Part shown: positions 1 to 9,177 of the stretch, in pieces
Layout of the letters: the number at the start of each line of letters is the position of its first letter
Numbering within the stretch: the stretch's first letter is position 1
Source: Oceanospirillaceae bacterium
GTDB taxonomy: Bacteria > Pseudomonadota > Gammaproteobacteria > Pseudomonadales > Balneatricaceae
Direction: 5' to 3'
Length of the DNA stretch: 64,000 nucleotides
NCBI GenBank assembly: GCA_024640955.1
Contig: JAHEDZ010000018.1
Location: forward strand, 29,347 to 93,346
Program-made: the position numbers and the translations under genes
Notes under the pieces: model-generated
Told to the model about the DNA's origin: nothing
Seen by the model: only the letters and a program-made list of their open reading frames with translations
The model's database searches: none

Positions 1-1469
1 CGCCAGCCGAAGCGAAAGAGGCACTGATCTCGACCGCTTGGGCCCCGGGTGAAGTGTTGGAAATGCTCGAGCGCGCGGGCGAAGATGCGTGCCGTCCGGA
101 AGATCTAGAAGAGCAGTACGGTCTGCGTCAGGGTTCATACTACCTGTCACCAGCCCAGGCTCAGGCGATTCTAGAGCTGCGCCTGCACCGTTTGACCGGT
201 CTTGAGCACGATAAGCTGATAGCAGAGTACCGTGAGCTGATCGAGAAGATCGCTGAACTGCTGGAGATTCTGGGCTCTTACGAGCGCCTGATGGAGGTGA
301 TTCGCGAAGAGTTGACCCAGCTGGTCGAAGAGTACTCAGATGATCGTCGTACCGAGATTACCGCCTCTATGGCAGATCTCTCAGTTGCAGACTTGATCGC
401 CGAGGAGGAGATGGTTGTCACGATCTCGCATGGTGGTTACGCCAAGACTCAGCCTGTAGAAGCATACCAAGCGCAGCGCCGTGGCGGTAAGGGTAAGTCG
501 GCGACGGCGATGAAAGATGAAGACTTCATCGAGCATCTGCTGGTGGCCAATAGTCACGATACGATTCTCTGCTTCACCAACTTCGGTAAGGTCTATTGGT
601 TACGGGTGTTCGAAATTCCGCAGGCGAGCCGTGCATCCCGCGGTCGTCCAATGATCAACATTCTGCCGTTAGCCCAGGATGAGCGCATCAGTACCATCCT
701 GCCGGTCAAAGAGTTTGATGATCAGCGCTGTATCTTCATGGCGACTGCTCAGGGCACAGTCAAGAAGACACGCCTTTCAGCCTTCTCACGTCCACGTAGC
801 ACCGGTCTGATCGCGCTGGACATCGTTGAAGGCGATCGCCTGATCGGTGCCGCTCTTACCGAAGGCGAAAACGACGTTATGTTGGTGACCAGTGCGGGTA
901 AAGCGATTCGCTTCCACGAGGGTGATGTGCGCGAAATGGGTCGAACAGCCCGTGGTGTTCGCGGCGTAAAACTTGATGGCACCGCGAGCGTTATTGCTCT
1001 GATTATTCCGCAGGAAGATGGCATGGTGCTGACCGCTTCGGAGAACGGCTACGGTAAGAAAACAGCGGCTAGCGAGTTCCCACTGCGTGGTCGCGGCGGC
1101 ATGGGTGTCATCGCGATGCAGTGTACTGACCGTAATGGCGAGCTGGCCGGTGCGGTACAGGTACTTGATGGTGACGATGTCATGTTGATCTCCGATATGG
1201 GTACGATGGTGCGCACACGCACTTCTGAGATCTCTGAGCTCGGTCGTAACACCCAAGGTGTGCGCCTGATTCGTGTAGCCGAAGGTGAAAAACTGATCGG
1301 TATTGCCCGGATAGAAGAGCCTGGAGAGGATGAGTCTGAGCTTGCTGATGGCGAGTCACCAGAGGGTGCTTCATCCGGTGCATCAACGGAAGCCGAAGAT
1401 GCTTCTTCTGACTCGGCTGGCCAAGCAGCAGATGAAGCAGCGGGTGAAGATAGCGCATCTGAAGATTAA
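1..1469 (+). CDS. gyrA: DNA gyrase subunit A, C-terminal part (5' end outside window)
   Basis: The frame is open from base 3 and ends with TAA at 1467-1469, giving the last 488 residues of GyrA. Gyrase introduces negative supercoils using ATP; this part holds the end of the coiled-coil/tower region and the C-terminal beta-pinwheel that wraps DNA. The diagnostic GyrA-box QRRGGKG is at about 474-494, followed by repeated blades with RGV/GRGG-type turns. The protein ends in an acidic, Ser/Ala-rich tail of about 45 residues, as in many gammaproteobacterial GyrA proteins. The catalytic Tyr and the quinolone-resistance region lie upstream of the window. serC follows after 15 bp. Identity is certain; only the 5' limit is missing. 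Confidence 0.98.
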   Translation, partial: PAEAKEALISTAWAPGEVLEMLERAGEDACRPEDLEEQYGLRQGSYYLSPAQAQAILELRLHRLTGLEHDKLIAEYRELIEKIAELLEILGSYERLMEVIREELTQLVEEYSDDRRTEITASMADLSVADLIAEEEMVVTISHGGYAKTQPVEAYQAQRRGGKGKSATAMKDEDFIEHLLVANSHDTILCFTNFGKVYWLRVFEIPQASRASRGRPMINILPLAQDERISTILPVKEFDDQRCIFMATAQGTVKKTRLSAFSRPRSTGLIALDIVEGDRLIGAALTEGENDVMLVTSAGKAIRFHEGDVREMGRTARGVRGVKLDGTASVIALIIPQEDGMVLTASENGYGKKTAASEFPLRGRGGMGVIAMQCTDRNGELAGAVQVLDGDDVMLISDMGTMVRTRTSEISELGRNTQGVRLIRVAEGEKLIGIARIEEPGEDESELADGESPEGASSGASTEAEDASSDSAGQAADEAAGEDSASED

Positions 1470-1484
1470 GGGCTGCCCAATTAA

Positions 1485-2567
1485 ATGAGTCGTAAACACA
1501 ACTTCAGCGCGGGTCCTGCCGCGCTGCCAACGGCTGTACTAGAGCAGGCCCAAGCAGAAATCCTTGATTGGCAGGGTAGAGGGCTCTCCGTGATGGAGAT
1601 GAGCCACCGCAGTGCTGAGTATGTCAGCATTGCGACTGCAGCTGAGCAGGATCTGCGTGACCTGCTGAATATCTCTGATGAGTATGCAGTACTCTTTCTG
1701 CAGGGCGGTGCAACCAGCCAGTTCGCGATGGTGCCGGTTAATATGATGGGCGATAAGCGCTGTGGCGCATACATCAATACCGGTATGTGGTCGACCAAGG
1801 CGATCAAAGAGGCGAAGCGTTTTGGTGATGTTTGCCTCGCTGCTTCAACAGAGCCTGAAAGCTTCACGCGTGCGCCATCGCAAGCGGAACTTCAGATCGA
1901 TAGCAATGCGGCTTATCTGCACTACACCACCAATGAGACGATTGGTGGCGTGCAGTTCGATTACATTCCTGATGCTCAGGGGCGACCGCTCGTTGCTGAT
2001 ATGTCATCTGACATTCTATCAGCCCCGATGGATGTCAATAACTTCGAGCTTATCTACGCCGGTGCACAGAAAAATATAGGTCCAGCCGGTATCACGGTTG
2101 TGATTGTACGTAAGTCATTGCTTGGTAATCCGCTACCCGGTATGCCGACCATGTATGACTACCAGGTACATGCTAAAGCGGATTCGATGAACAACACCCC
2201 GCCAACCTACTCTTGGTATTTGGCGGGTCTGGTCTTTAAGTGGTTGAAGGCACAGGGCGGTGTTGCAGCAATCGCTGAGGTCAACAGGCGTAAATCGGCC
2301 AAACTCTACGCCGCAATCGATGCCAGTGGTTTTTACGCTAATCCTGTTGCGGTGAATAACCGCTCGATCATGAACGTGCCATTCACTTTGGTCGACTCCT
2401 CCCTTGATGCGAAGTTCCTTGCCGAAGCAGAGGCTGCGGATCTGTTAAACCTGCAAGGTCACCGCTCAGTGGGTGGCATGCGGGCAAGTATCTACAATGC
2501 GGTGTCAGAGTCATCGGTCGATGCTCTGGTCGAATTTATGGCTGAGTTTGAGAGACGTTGGGGCTAA
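1485..2567 (+). CDS. serC: phosphoserine/phosphohydroxythreonine aminotransferase
   Basis: SerC (360 aa, normal length) transfers an amino group from glutamate to 3-phosphohydroxypyruvate in serine synthesis, and also serves pyridoxal phosphate synthesis. The start reads MSRKHNFSAGPAALP, the typical family N-terminus. The PLP-binding lysine is K196 in the motif AGAQKNIGPAG. The HR-S-GGMRAS segment near the C-terminus binds the substrate phosphate. It lies 15 bp after gyrA and 3 bp before pheA. The order gyrA-serC-pheA-hisC-tyrA/aroA is that of Pseudomonas and Oceanospirillales. No strong Shine-Dalgarno is visible before the ATG, so translation may depend partly on read-through from gyrA. Confidence 0.97.
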   Translation: MSRKHNFSAGPAALPTAVLEQAQAEILDWQGRGLSVMEMSHRSAEYVSIATAAEQDLRDLLNISDEYAVLFLQGGATSQFAMVPVNMMGDKRCGAYINTGMWSTKAIKEAKRFGDVCLAASTEPESFTRAPSQAELQIDSNAAYLHYTTNETIGGVQFDYIPDAQGRPLVADMSSDILSAPMDVNNFELIYAGAQKNIGPAGITVVIVRKSLLGNPLPGMPTMYDYQVHAKADSMNNTPPTYSWYLAGLVFKWLKAQGGVAAIAEVNRRKSAKLYAAIDASGFYANPVAVNNRSIMNVPFTLVDSSLDAKFLAEAEAADLLNLQGHRSVGGMRASIYNAVSESSVDALVEFMAEFERRWG

Positions 2568-2570
2568 GGT

Positions 2571-3392
2571 ATGTCGCAGCAGACAGAGCAAGAGATTGCA
2601 CTAGGTAAGATTCGCGTCCGTATCGATGCGCTCGATCGGCAGATTCATCAATTGCTGAATGAGCGCGCTCAGTGCGCCCAGGAGGTCGCTGAGGTCAAAG
2701 CGCAGTTTCAGCAGGATGAGGTGGTTTTTTACCGTCCGGAGAGAGAGGCTCAGGTGTTGCGCGGTGCGATGGAGCGCAATGAGGGCCCGCTGCCCGACGC
2801 CGAGATCGCACGCCTGTTTCGCGAGGTGATGTCCTCCTGCTTGGCGCTTGAACAGCCGCTGCGAGTGGTCTTTCCTGGTTCGCTCTGTTCGAAGTCTCAT
2901 CAAGCCTCGATGAAACAGTTCGGCCAGGCGGCCGAGTTTGTGCCAGTTGACAGTATCGAAGCGATCTTTACGGAGGTGGCTGAGGGGTCAGCGCACTACG
3001 GCATAGTGCCTATAGAGGGTGTCGATCAGCAACTCAGCGAAGCGGGAGTAAGCGCTCTGGCTAAGTTTGATTTGGCGCTCTGTGGAGAGGTCTCTGAACT
3101 GGGGTCGCGATACCTGGTGATTGGCGACCAGCTGGTTGGCCCATCCGGCGAAGATAAAACAGCGTTGCTGGTCGAACTTCAGGGGAGTATTGATCAGCTT
3201 GATGAACTCTTCCGGCAGGCGGGTGTGCACCCAACTGCCGTTGTTGAGAACGCTATCGATGGCCGTCATCAGCTTTACATCGATTTTATCGGTCACTGCA
3301 GTTCAGATACTGTGCAGCAGCTCTGTGTGGCGGTCAAGCAGTCGGCTTTGAGCTGCAAAAACCTCGGCTCTTTTCCGATAGCGGTTTTGTAG
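2571..3392 (+). CDS. pheA: PheA-like protein: chorismate mutase domain with degenerate prephenate dehydratase/ACT part
   Basis: The gene sits in the usual pheA slot, 3 bp after serC and 10 bp before hisC. Residues 10-95 are a well-kept AroQ chorismate mutase domain (IRxxIDxLDxxI, LLNERA, FYRPERE, FREVMSSCLALE), which turns chorismate into prephenate. The rest is abnormal. The protein has 273 aa instead of about 360. The dehydratase start motif GPxGTFS is replaced by PGSLCSKS, and ENSxEG by EGVDQQ. About 90 residues are missing in frame at residues 171-182, where CGEVSEL runs straight into GSRYLVIGD. The catalytic TRF motif is SRY. The ACT region begins well (EDKTALLV) and ends well (LGSFPIAVL), but the GALxxLL and ESRP phenylalanine-binding motifs are not recognisable. 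Chorismate mutase activity is likely; dehydratase activity and Phe feedback are very unlikely. There is no stop or frameshift, so the gene seems maintained. Confidence 0.9.
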   Translation: MSQQTEQEIALGKIRVRIDALDRQIHQLLNERAQCAQEVAEVKAQFQQDEVVFYRPEREAQVLRGAMERNEGPLPDAEIARLFREVMSSCLALEQPLRVVFPGSLCSKSHQASMKQFGQAAEFVPVDSIEAIFTEVAEGSAHYGIVPIEGVDQQLSEAGVSALAKFDLALCGEVSELGSRYLVIGDQLVGPSGEDKTALLVELQGSIDQLDELFRQAGVHPTAVVENAIDGRHQLYIDFIGHCSSDTVQQLCVAVKQSALSCKNLGSFPIAVL

Positions 3393-3402
3393 GAACGAAA
3401 TT

Positions 3403-4518
3403 ATGGCGTGTGATGCTATTCAACTTGCGGTTCCCGGGGTTCAGGGGCTGCATCCATACCAGCCCGGTAAGCCGATTGAGGAGTTGGAGCGAGAGCTAGG
3501 TATTTCCCAGAGTATTAAGCTGGCCAGTAATGAGAACCCATTGGGGCCTAGCCAGTTGGCACTGGATGCAGTGCAGCAGTCGTTGCGAGAATTGACGCTC
3601 TATCCGGATGCAATGGGCTACCGATTGAAACAGAAACTTAGTGCCGTTTATGGCGTGAGCGCTGAGCAACTGACCTTGGGTAATGGCTCGAACGACTTGC
3701 TGGATATGGTTGCACGTGTTTTTTTGAACCCGGGCGATGAGGTTATCTACTCGGCGCACGCGTTTATCGTTTATAAGCTGGTGAGCCAGGCGATAAATGC
3801 TAAAGCTGTGGAGGTCCCCGCTAAGGAGTACGGTCACGATCTTGAGGCGATGGCAGCTGCTGCTTCTGCTAGTACCAAACTGATCTTTTTGGCTAACCCT
3901 AATAACCCGACGGGTACTGGCTTCACTGCCCAGCAGCTGAAGCAGTTTATGTCTGCTGTCGCATCGACAACACTGGTTGTGCTAGACGAGGCTTACACCG
4001 AGTATGTCGATGATGATTCGCTGCCGGATGGTCTGGATCTTCTGGCAGAGTACCCGAATTTAATCGTCACGCGTACCTTCTCCAAGGCTTGGGGGCTAGC
4101 CGGTTTGCGCGTTGGTTTTGCTGCCGCCTCGCCTGAGATTACTGACCTTCTAAATCGTTTACGTCAGCCATTTAACGTCAATATCCCAGCACTGGTTGCC
4201 GCTGAAGCGGTTCTTGACGATCAGGAGTACCTCGCGCGCAGCGTTGAGGTGAACCGCACTGGGTTGCAACAGCTGTACAAAGGGTTGGACCAACTGCACG
4301 TTAATTACATTCAGAGCCACGGTAATTTTATCGCCGTTGAGTTTAAATCTGATGCCATGTCCGTCTACGATGCATTGCTGCGTCGAGGAGTGATCGTTCG
4401 CCCAGTTGGCATCTATTCGATGCCCAACCACCTGCGTGTCAGTATCGGCACTGAATCAGAGAATCGACGCTTTCTAGACGCGTTGACAGAGGTATTGGCC
4501 GAGGTTCTAGTCGAGTGA
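3403..4518 (+). CDS. hisC: histidinol-phosphate aminotransferase (HisC2 type)
   Basis: This 371-aa class I/II PLP aminotransferase acts in histidine synthesis. Copies in this operon position (often called HisC2) are thought to work also as aromatic aminotransferases on phenylpyruvate or hydroxyphenylpyruvate. Visible motifs are LASNENPLGPS (substrate arm), NPNNPTGT, DEAYTEY and the PLP lysine K228 in TRTFSKAWGLAG. Length and motifs are normal. An AGGA box precedes the ATG. The stop overlaps the GTG start of tyrA-aroA by 4 bp (GTGA), so the two are translationally coupled. Which amino acid it mainly serves cannot be told from the sequence. Confidence 0.94.
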   Translation: MACDAIQLAVPGVQGLHPYQPGKPIEELERELGISQSIKLASNENPLGPSQLALDAVQQSLRELTLYPDAMGYRLKQKLSAVYGVSAEQLTLGNGSNDLLDMVARVFLNPGDEVIYSAHAFIVYKLVSQAINAKAVEVPAKEYGHDLEAMAAAASASTKLIFLANPNNPTGTGFTAQQLKQFMSAVASTTLVVLDEAYTEYVDDDSLPDGLDLLAEYPNLIVTRTFSKAWGLAGLRVGFAAASPEITDLLNRLRQPFNVNIPALVAAEAVLDDQEYLARSVEVNRTGLQQLYKGLDQLHVNYIQSHGNFIAVEFKSDAMSVYDALLRRGVIVRPVGIYSMPNHLRVSIGTESENRRFLDALTEVLAEVLVE

Positions 4519-6725
4519 AATTCTCCACCTCTCGCATTTTAGTCATTGGTCTTGGTTTGATTGGTGGCTCATTTGCGCGTGCCGCGCGCCGCCTTCCCAA
4601 AGTGGATCAGGTTGTCGGTTTTGACCTAAACCGCGAGGAGTGTGAGCTGGGGGTCGCCCTAGAGGTGATTGATAGTGTCGCTGAGGATCTGCAAGCCGAA
4701 GTGCGTCAAGCGGATGTGGTGATGCTAGCTGTTCCGGTTAAGGCGATTGAGCATGTTCTAGCAGAAATAGCGCCCTGGCTAAAAGAGAGTGCGCTGATTA
4801 CCGATGTAGGTAGCACTAAGGTCAACATTATTGCGGCTGCAGGGCGAATATGGTCAGAAGTTCCAGCCGGTTTTATTCCTGGGCACCCTATCGCTGGCGC
4901 AGAGAAGTCGGGCGTTGCTGCGTCTGATGCTGATCTATTTTTGCAGCGCAAAGTGATTCTGACACCGCTCGCGACGACACCGGAGGATGCGCGTCTCACA
5001 CTGGCGCGTCTTTGGCAGTCTATGGGTGCTGAGGTTCTTCAGATGGAGCCGAAACGCCACGACGAGGTGCTTGCGGCCACGAGCCATTTGCCCCACCTTC
5101 TCGCCTTTTCGCTGGCGGATACGCTGGCTGCTGAGGCAGAGAGTACAGACATCTTTCGCTATGCCGCCGGTGGTTTTCGTGACTTCACCCGCATCGCCGC
5201 GAGCGACCCGACCATGTGGCACGACGTCTGTTTTGCTAACCGCGAACCGATACTTGCGCAAATTGATCGTTTCACAGAGGGGTTGGCTCAACTTCGTGCT
5301 GCTGTCGATACCGGTGATAGCCAGCGGTTAACCGGTATCTTTACTCGAGCTAGGGCATCACGTGAGCAGTTCTCGCGCATTCTAGAACGAGCGGGCTATC
5401 TGCAGGCGAACAGCACCCCAGAAACCCTAGTAGTGCAACCGGCGACTGCGCTATCCGGCCATTTGCGGGTTCCTGGTGACCGCTCTATCTCGCACCGAGC
5501 CATAATGCTTGCCGCTGTTGCTGAAGGTGTTAGTGACATTGATGGGTTTGTTGAAAGTGAGGACAGCCTAGCAACAATTCAGGTATTTCGTGACCTAGGG
5601 GTAGTCATCGAGGGGCCGCACCAAGGTCGTGTAAGGGTCTACGGTGTTGGGCTTAATGGGCTACAACAGCCGGCCGGTCCGCTCTATTTTGGTAACTCAT
5701 CGACTTCGCTGCGCATGTTGTTGGGGCTGCTGGCCGCTCAGTCGTTTGACAGTCATATTGCCGGCAGTTCGCAGTTAATGCAGCAGAGTTACACCGAGCT
5801 GCTTGAGCCGCTGCAGCAGATGGGCGCGCAATTCGAGCTGAGCGCTGCGGGCTTTCCAGTGCGAGTCATTGCCGGCCAAAAAAAATTGGTACCCATCGAA
5901 TACGCGCCTGGGTTTGCGAGTGCTCAGGTAAAAGGCGCGCTAATTCTTGCATCCATGGCTTCGGGTGTTCCGTTGGAACTCTATGAGTCCAACACGACAC
6001 GAGACCACACCGAACGTTTGATGCGTGGTTTTGGTGTTGAGTTGGCCCGTGAAGGACGCTCGCTGCAGCTTGCAGTTGGAGCACGTTTGAGAGCCCAAAG
6101 TATTCAGATTCCTGCGGATCTCTCCTTTGCTTCCGCCTTTGTGCTGGCTGCAAGTTTGATTCCGCAAACAGAGCTGATCATTGAGCACACTGGAGTGAAC
6201 CCGACGCGTCAGCAACTGCTGAGAATACTCGGTCGGATGGGCGCTCGTTATGAGTTGCGCAATGAGTCCTCGTCGAATGGCGAGCCGATCGCCGATATCC
6301 GTGTGTATTCAGCTCAGCTGGTCGGTGTTGATTGCACGAGTACTGAACTGGCGGGTCTAGGAGATGATCTACCACTGCTTCTCGCGGCGATGAGCTGTGC
6401 TCAGGGTGTGTCTGAACTCTCGGGGATTGATCGACTGCCGCACAGACATCAGCAGCTATTGGAGAAGATGCTCAGCGAGTTGCAGAAGCTGGGGGTGGTT
6501 ATTGAGCGGCTTCCCGGCAGCGTAAAAATTGTTCCGAGTAGTATTGAGGGTGGTATCGCGCTAGATGCGCATGAGCACCCTGTTGCCGCTTTGGCGTTGA
6601 TGATTGTAGGTATAGTGTCACAGAAGGGCCTTAGTATTGCTGGCTGTCGTGCACTGAGTAGCGTATTTCCAGAGTACGTCGAGCAGGCTCGACGTGTCGG
6701 AATACGATTGTTAAAGGAGGGTTAA
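4515..6725 (+). CDS. tyrA/aroA: TyrA-AroA fusion: prephenate dehydrogenase plus degenerate EPSP-synthase-like domain
   Basis: The 736-aa product is the two-domain fusion seen in Pseudomonas relatives. Residues 1-300 are a complete prephenate/arogenate dehydrogenase: NAD loop GLGLIGGSF (12-20), GHPIAGAEKSG (123-133), ATSHLPHLLAFSL (188-200), FRYAAGGFRDFTRIA. Residues 305-736 align over the full length with 5-enolpyruvylshikimate-3-phosphate synthase, but key residues are changed. The invariant Lys of PGDKS (K22 in E. coli) is R323. KRPM (R124) is QQSY at 423-426. GNSGT is GNSST. PGDxSS is PADLSF. KESDR (K340, E341, R344) is RHQQL at 644-648. The DHR Arg (R386) is P689. SAQVK (469-473) and TRDHTE (495-500) are kept. 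The TyrA half should work; the AroA half is probably not catalytic. GTG start overlapping hisC; cmk starts directly after the stop. Confidence 0.93.
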   Translation: MKFSTSRILVIGLGLIGGSFARAARRLPKVDQVVGFDLNREECELGVALEVIDSVAEDLQAEVRQADVVMLAVPVKAIEHVLAEIAPWLKESALITDVGSTKVNIIAAAGRIWSEVPAGFIPGHPIAGAEKSGVAASDADLFLQRKVILTPLATTPEDARLTLARLWQSMGAEVLQMEPKRHDEVLAATSHLPHLLAFSLADTLAAEAESTDIFRYAAGGFRDFTRIAASDPTMWHDVCFANREPILAQIDRFTEGLAQLRAAVDTGDSQRLTGIFTRARASREQFSRILERAGYLQANSTPETLVVQPATALSGHLRVPGDRSISHRAIMLAAVAEGVSDIDGFVESEDSLATIQVFRDLGVVIEGPHQGRVRVYGVGLNGLQQPAGPLYFGNSSTSLRMLLGLLAAQSFDSHIAGSSQLMQQSYTELLEPLQQMGAQFELSAAGFPVRVIAGQKKLVPIEYAPGFASAQVKGALILASMASGVPLELYESNTTRDHTERLMRGFGVELAREGRSLQLAVGARLRAQSIQIPADLSFASAFVLAASLIPQTELIIEHTGVNPTRQQLLRILGRMGARYELRNESSSNGEPIADIRVYSAQLVGVDCTSTELAGLGDDLPLLLAAMSCAQGVSELSGIDRLPHRHQQLLEKMLSELQKLGVVIERLPGSVKIVPSSIEGGIALDAHEHPVAALALMIVGIVSQKGLSIAGCRALSSVFPEYVEQARRVGIRLLKEG

Positions 6726-7418
6726 ATGAGCCCAACAACGGTGAGTGCCGTGATTACGGTGGATGGGCCTTCTGGATCAGGTAAGGGTACCATATGTCGC
6801 TTGCTTTCCCAGAAACTCGGATGGAATCTATTAGATAGTGGCGCGCTCTACCGCCTGACGGCGCTCGCTGCGCGTCATCATGGTGTTGATCTGACTGATG
6901 TAGAGGCACTGCAGGTGCTAGCGGCACACTTAGATGTGCGCTTTGTTGCCTCCGATGCTGAGTCTGAAGTGCAGATCCTCCTTGAAGGTGAGGAGGTGAC
7001 CAAAGCGATCCGAGCTGAAGATGTTGGCTTAGATGCTTCAAAAGTTGCCTCGATTCAACCTGTGCGAACTGCGCTTTTGAGCCGTCAACGTGATTTTGCC
7101 CAGCAGCCGGGCTTGATCGCTGATGGTCGCGATATGGGAACCGTGGTGTTTCCGCACGCTCTTCTGAAAATCTATCTTGACGCCAGTGCCGAAGAGCGAG
7201 CGCAGCGTCGCTATAAGCAGTTGATAGATAAAGGAGTGGGTGCTAGCCTTGACGATATATTGCAGGACCTGCGGGCACGTGACGATCGGGATATGAACCG
7301 TTCAGCCTCACCGCTCAAGCCTGCAGAAGATGCCATTCGGCTGGACAGCACATCGATGACCATCGATGAGGTGTTGGCGGCTGTATTGGAAGAAGCCCGA
7401 CACAGAGGGGTGCGTTAA
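6726..7418 (+). CDS. cmk: cytidylate (CMP/dCMP) kinase
   Basis: Cmk (230 aa) phosphorylates CMP and dCMP with ATP in the cytoplasm. The P-loop GPSGSGKGT is at residues 14-22. DSGALYR (NMP-binding), [11 protein letters not shown] and the [10 protein letters not shown] lid motif follow, all typical. The ATG touches the tyrA-aroA stop (TAAATG) and has a good AAAGGAGGG ribosome site inside the upstream gene, so expression is coupled. rpsA follows after 20 bp, the standard cmk-rpsA-ihfB order in gammaproteobacteria. Confidence 0.97.
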   Translation: MSPTTVSAVITVDGPSGSGKGTICRLLSQKLGWNLLDSGALYRLTALAARHHGVDLTDVEALQVLAAHLDVRFVASDAESEVQILLEGEEVTKAIRAEDVGLDASKVASIQPVRTALLSRQRDFAQQPGLIADGRDMGTVVFPHALLKIYLDASAEERAQRRYKQLIDKGVGASLDDILQDLRARDDRDMNRSASPLKPAEDAIRLDSTSMTIDEVLAAVLEEARHRGVR

Positions 7419-7438
7419 CCCCAAACTGAGGTTAAAAC

Positions 7439-9115
7439 ATGAGCGAGAGTTTTGCGGACCTATTCGAAGAGTCCCTGCAACAGGTAGAGATGACTCCGGG
7501 TGCGATTGTTGTCGCAACGGTTATCGCGATCGAGAACGATTTTGTTGTGGTATCAGCGGGTCTGAAGTCAGACGGTGCTATCCCAGCAGAACAGTTCAAA
7601 AACGATGCGGGTGAGGTCGAAGTACAGGTCGGAGACGAGGTGCGTGTTGCACTCGAGTCGTTTGAAGATGGCTTCGGAGAAACCAAACTCTCGCGTGAGA
7701 AAGCTAAACGAGCGGAAGCTTGGCAGGTGCTCGAAGCGGCATATGAGAACGGTGAGATCGTTACCGGCCGAATCAGTGGTCGAGTGCGCGGGGGTCTGAC
7801 CGTCGACCTCAATGGCATCAATGCCTTTCTGCCGGGTTCCTTGGTCGACATGCGCCCTCTTCGCGACACCACCCACTTAGAGAATCAGGACCTCGAATTA
7901 AAGCTAGTAAAACTCGATCAGCGCAGCAACAATATCGTTGTCTCACGTCGCGCTGTGCTGGAAGAGGCTAACAGCGAAGATCGCGATAAGTTGCTGGCAC
8001 AGATGGAGGAGGGTGTTGTTCTTAAAGGTATCGTGAAGAACCTGACAGATTACGGCGCCTTTATTGACCTGGGCGGCATTGATGGGCTGCTGCATATTAC
8101 TGATATCGCGTGGAAGCGTGTCAAGCACCCGAGCGAAGTGCTCAATGTAGGTGATGAGATCGACGTTAAAGTCCTCAAGTATGACGCTGAACGCCAACGA
8201 GTATCACTAGGCATGAAGCAGCTGCAAGATGACCCTTGGACTGCAATGACGAGTCAGTTTGTGGTGGGTTCTCGCATCAGAGCTCGCGTCACTAACCTAA
8301 CCGACTATGGCTGCTTTGCTGAGATCGGCGAGGGTGTTGAGGGCTTGGTACACGTTTCTGAAATGGATTGGACCAACCGCAACATTCACCCATCGAAAGT
8401 CGTACAGGTTGGGGATGAGGTTGAGGTGCAGATTCTCGATATCGATCAGCAGCGTCGCCGCATCTCTCTGGGTATTAAGCAGTGTAAAGACAATCCATGG
8501 GATAGCTTCGCAGCGTCTCACGCTAAGGGGGAGAAGGTCAGCGGCGCTATCCGTTCAATTACCGATTTCGGCATCTTTATCGGCTTGGATGGCGGTATCG
8601 ATGGCTTGGTGCACCTCTCTGATATCTCGTGGGATGAGTCGGGTGAGCAGGCGGTTAAGGCCTACTCTAAGGGTCAGGAGGTAGAAGCGGTGGTGCAGTC
8701 GGTTGACGCTGAGCGCGAACGTATCTCTCTGAGCATCAAGGCCCTCACTGGTGATGAGTTCTCTGGTTTCGCTGAGTCTAACTCCAAAGGTCAGGTTGTC
8801 AGCGGTACAGTGACCGCGGTTGATGCGCGTCAGGCAATAGTACAGCTGGCAGACGGTATAGAGGGAGTGCTGCGCGTAGCGGAGTTCTCGACAGCACGCA
8901 CCGAAGATCTGAGTGCCGAGTTGAAGGTTGGCGATAGTGTTGAGGCGATGATTAGTAACGTAGATCGTCGTAATCGCACTATTCAGCTCTCGATTAAGCA
9001 ACTGGATTCTAAGCAGCAGTCTGAAGCACTTGAAGCTGTTCAGCAGCAGAGTGTTGAAGAGACAGGCCCGACAACCATTGGCGATCTGATCAAGCAGCAG
9101 ATGGATAAAAAATAA
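7439..9115 (+). CDS. rpsA: 30S ribosomal protein S1
   Basis: S1 (558 aa, as in E. coli) binds mRNA upstream of start codons and helps the 30S subunit to unfold and load transcripts. Six OB-fold S1 repeats can be followed, at about residues 21-87, 105-171, 192-260, 277-347, 364-434 and 451-517. The last four carry repeated motifs such as [29 protein letters not shown] or GLVHLSDI, and RISLGIKQ. Repeats 1 and 2, which anchor S1 to the ribosome, are more diverged, as usual. It is likely co-transcribed with cmk, and a GC-rich hairpin lies between it and ihfB. Confidence 0.98.
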   Translation: MSESFADLFEESLQQVEMTPGAIVVATVIAIENDFVVVSAGLKSDGAIPAEQFKNDAGEVEVQVGDEVRVALESFEDGFGETKLSREKAKRAEAWQVLEAAYENGEIVTGRISGRVRGGLTVDLNGINAFLPGSLVDMRPLRDTTHLENQDLELKLVKLDQRSNNIVVSRRAVLEEANSEDRDKLLAQMEEGVVLKGIVKNLTDYGAFIDLGGIDGLLHITDIAWKRVKHPSEVLNVGDEIDVKVLKYDAERQRVSLGMKQLQDDPWTAMTSQFVVGSRIRARVTNLTDYGCFAEIGEGVEGLVHVSEMDWTNRNIHPSKVVQVGDEVEVQILDIDQQRRRISLGIKQCKDNPWDSFAASHAKGEKVSGAIRSITDFGIFIGLDGGIDGLVHLSDISWDESGEQAVKAYSKGQEVEAVVQSVDAERERISLSIKALTGDEFSGFAESNSKGQVVSGTVTAVDARQAIVQLADGIEGVLRVAEFSTARTEDLSAELKVGDSVEAMISNVDRRNRTIQLSIKQLDSKQQSEALEAVQQQSVEETGPTTIGDLIKQQMDKK

Positions 9116-9129
9116 GAACCATCAGAGAC

Positions 9130-9152
9130 GAGCGGCTTTATTGAGGCCGCTC
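9130..9152 (+). promoter_or_regulatory. GC-rich hairpin between rpsA and ihfB
   Basis: GAGCGGC and GCCGCTC form a perfect 7-bp stem around a 9-nt loop. No U-tract follows (TCTATCC), so this is not a classical intrinsic terminator. It could stabilise the 3' end of rpsA mRNA or partly attenuate transcription into ihfB. The function is inferred. Confidence 0.4.
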
Positions 9153-9177
9153 TATCCACCGGATAGCTGGAGTGGGC

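Noticed and set aside
786..1256. 156-codon minus-strand frame inside gyrA
   Set aside because: Lies wholly antisense to conserved gyrA sequence; no motif recognised.
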